A stretch of 64,000 nt of DNA from Nocardia huaxiensis (GTDB lineage Bacteria; Actinomycetota; Actinomycetes; Mycobacteriales; Mycobacteriaceae): NCBI RefSeq assembly GCF_013744875.1, contig NZ_CP059399.1, positions 1,860,001 to 1,924,000 on the forward strand, written 5' to 3'. Shown piece by piece: positions 63,090 through 64,000 of the stretch; position 1 is the first letter of the stretch; every line of letters begins with the position of its first letter. The translations under genes were made by a program, and so were the position numbers. The notes below the pieces were generated by a model. It saw only the letters and a program-made list of their open reading frames with translations, did not search any database and was not told the DNA's origin.

Positions 63090-63371
63090 ATGCGACGTCT
63101 TGTATTACTCACCGCGGCAACAGCTTTGGCGGTCGGTGTGCTCGCGCCCGCCGCCGCGGCCGACAGCGGCTCCGATACCGGCTCCGGAAACTGGGGCGAC
63201 GGGTCGGCACTGCACCTGCTACCCGGGGCGATCCTGTTCTTCCCCTGGGCGGGCTCCTCGATGGCGATGGGTTGCCCGTTGAGTTCCGGGTCCGGCGTGG
63301 CGGGTGTTCCGGCGCCGGAGCGTCCGGAGTACTGCAAGTGGCTCGATCGGCTCTACTCCGGCAGCGGGTAG
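63090..63371 (+). CDS. Small secreted two-cysteine protein, copy 3
   Basis: The ATG at 63090 with AAAGG upstream gives a 93-residue product: signal peptide (residues 1-24), Ser/Gly/Asp spacer, then GSALHLLPGAILFFPWAGSSMAMGC and Cys62 and Cys82 (PEYCKWLDRLY). The GSAL-hydrophobic-Cys pattern matches copy 2, although it is encoded on the other strand, divergent by 133 bases. It precedes the rplJ promoter. No family recognised. Confidence 0.68.
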   Translation: MRRLVLLTAATALAVGVLAPAAAADSGSDTGSGNWGDGSALHLLPGAILFFPWAGSSMAMGCPLSSGSGVAGVPAPERPEYCKWLDRLYSGSG

Positions 63372-63379
63372 GGGCCGTT

Positions 63380-63408
63380 TTGGCAGATAGATGGCCGTCG
63401 GCTATAGT
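63380..63408 (+). promoter_or_regulatory. Sigma-70-type promoter of rplJ operon
   Basis: TTGGCA (63380-63385) and TATAGT (63403-63408) are spaced by exactly 17 bases, close to the housekeeping consensus. Transcription would start near 63415, leaving a leader of about 265 bases before rplJ. Confidence 0.75.
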
Positions 63409-63529
63409 TGTCGACGGTCATCTTCGATGATCACCCCAAATCGTTCTACCGAAGACCGTTGGTTGCTGCCCATTGGGTAGTCGAAGGTCCGGCGTTATTG
63501 CCGGCGGCCCACGCAGGGAGAGCCGAGGC

Positions 63530-63660
63530 TGGGATGAACACTGCGGGTTCTGCTCGTGTTGTTTTTCTTGTGCGCCCCGGGACCTCTGCGTCCGCGGGGC
63601 GTTTGCTTTATCGCCGGCCCCGATGGCGGACTTCGGTGGTTCACACCAGAAGAACCGACA
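63530..63660 (+). ncRNA. Probable L10 leader (rplJ operon autoregulatory RNA)
   Basis: A long untranslated leader precedes rplJ. It contains a GCCCCG/CGGGGC hairpin (63574-63600) followed by GTTTGCTTT, and a G/C-rich stem-capable region before it. In bacteria the L10(L12)4 complex binds a leader like this to repress its operon (established). The exact L10-binding kink-turn was not identified by eye, so boundaries are approximate. Confidence 0.5.
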
Positions 63661-63679
63661 TCCAGAGAGGAGGCGAAGT

Positions 63680-64000
63680 ATGGCAAATGCTGAGAAGGTC
63701 ACCGCGGTTGCGGAGATCAAGGAGCAGTTCGAGACTGCTACGGCCACCGTTGTCACGGAATACCGTGGCCTGTCCGTCAGCAAGCTGACCGAGCTGCGTC
63801 GTGCCCTGGGTGCGGACGCCAGCTACTCCGTCGCCAAGAACACCCTGGTCAAGCGCGCCGCCGCCGAGGCGGGCGTGGAAGGCCTGGATGACCTCTTCGT
63901 CGGTCCGACCGCCATCACCTTCATCAAGGGTGAGCCGGTCGAGGCCGCGAAGGCGCTGAAGGCGTTCGCCAAGGACAACAAGGCGCTCATCATCAAGGGC
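63680..64000 (+). CDS. rplJ: 50S ribosomal protein L10 (3' end outside window)
   Basis: The ATG at 63680 has a strong AGAGGAGG site upstream. The visible 107 residues match L10: [56 protein letters not shown], and [36 protein letters not shown]10 anchors the L7/L12 stalk. The gene continues beyond base 64000 and rplL is expected next. Confidence 0.97.
   Translation, partial: MANAEKVTAVAEIKEQFETATATVVTEYRGLSVSKLTELRRALGADASYSVAKNTLVKRAAAEAGVEGLDDLFVGPTAITFIKGEPVEAAKALKAFAKDNKALIIKG

Overview
The window is chromosomal DNA from a high-GC mycolic-acid actinobacterium, most likely Nocardia or a close relative. The evidence is the strongly GC-biased third codon positions, frequent GTG and TTG starts, an antigen-85-like esterase, HadAB dehydratase, menaquinone (men) genes with MenJ, and a gene order that follows, from memory, the Mycobacterium tuberculosis blocks hemB (Rv0512), hemL to ccsA (Rv0524-0529), menA/menE/pit/menB/menD/menG/menJ/grcC1/htpX (Rv0534-0566), rpmG-had-secE-nusG-rplK-rplA (Rv0634B-0641) and rplJ (Rv0651). 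Genus assignment is inference; no 16S gene is present.

Bases 1-7000 are accessory. They hold two paralogous large proteins (the first only as its last 50 codons) that, in the complete copy, join a trypsin-like protease, an nSTAND1-type P-loop ATPase, one membrane segment and a beta-propeller-like C-terminus. They alternate with two paralogous ECF-like sigma factor genes, a secreted DUF4189 protein and a winged-helix regulator. This looks like a duplicated signalling or conflict module and is the best candidate for an undescribed system here.

Bases 7100-17000 carry heme genes (hemB, hemL), small membrane proteins, and a tightly overlapping System II cytochrome c maturation operon: histidine phosphatase, TlpA/ResA-like lipoprotein, CcdA, ResB, CcsB. 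Bases 17000-25500 are mixed: a Uma2-type nuclease, an HD protein, secreted proteins, BldC, a cysteine-synthase-like enzyme, an XRE regulator pair, and a two-gene operon of a small HTH protein and a stand-alone Clp N-domain protein behind two copies of an inverted repeat.

Bases 25500-57300 are the menaquinone region: menA, menE, menB, menD, menG, menJ and a polyprenyl diphosphate synthase. Interspersed are a large BTAD/STAND regulator, a drug-type ABC exporter, a Pit phosphate transporter with a Pho-box-like site, a siderophore-interacting protein with an iron box, an aldo/keto reductase with its TetR regulator, a mycolyltransferase-like esterase, and a 1515-residue assimilatory nitrate reductase fused to its own flavoprotein reductase and carrying a palindromic repeat inserted in frame. 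No menC, menF or menH is visible.

Bases 57400-64000 carry translation genes: tRNA-Tyr, tRNA-Thr, tRNA-Met, rpmG, a fused hadAB, tRNA-Trp, secE, nusG, rplK, rplA and the start of rplJ. Three small secreted two-cysteine proteins sit between rplA and rplJ. No CRISPR array, insertion sequence, integrase, rRNA or replication origin was seen.
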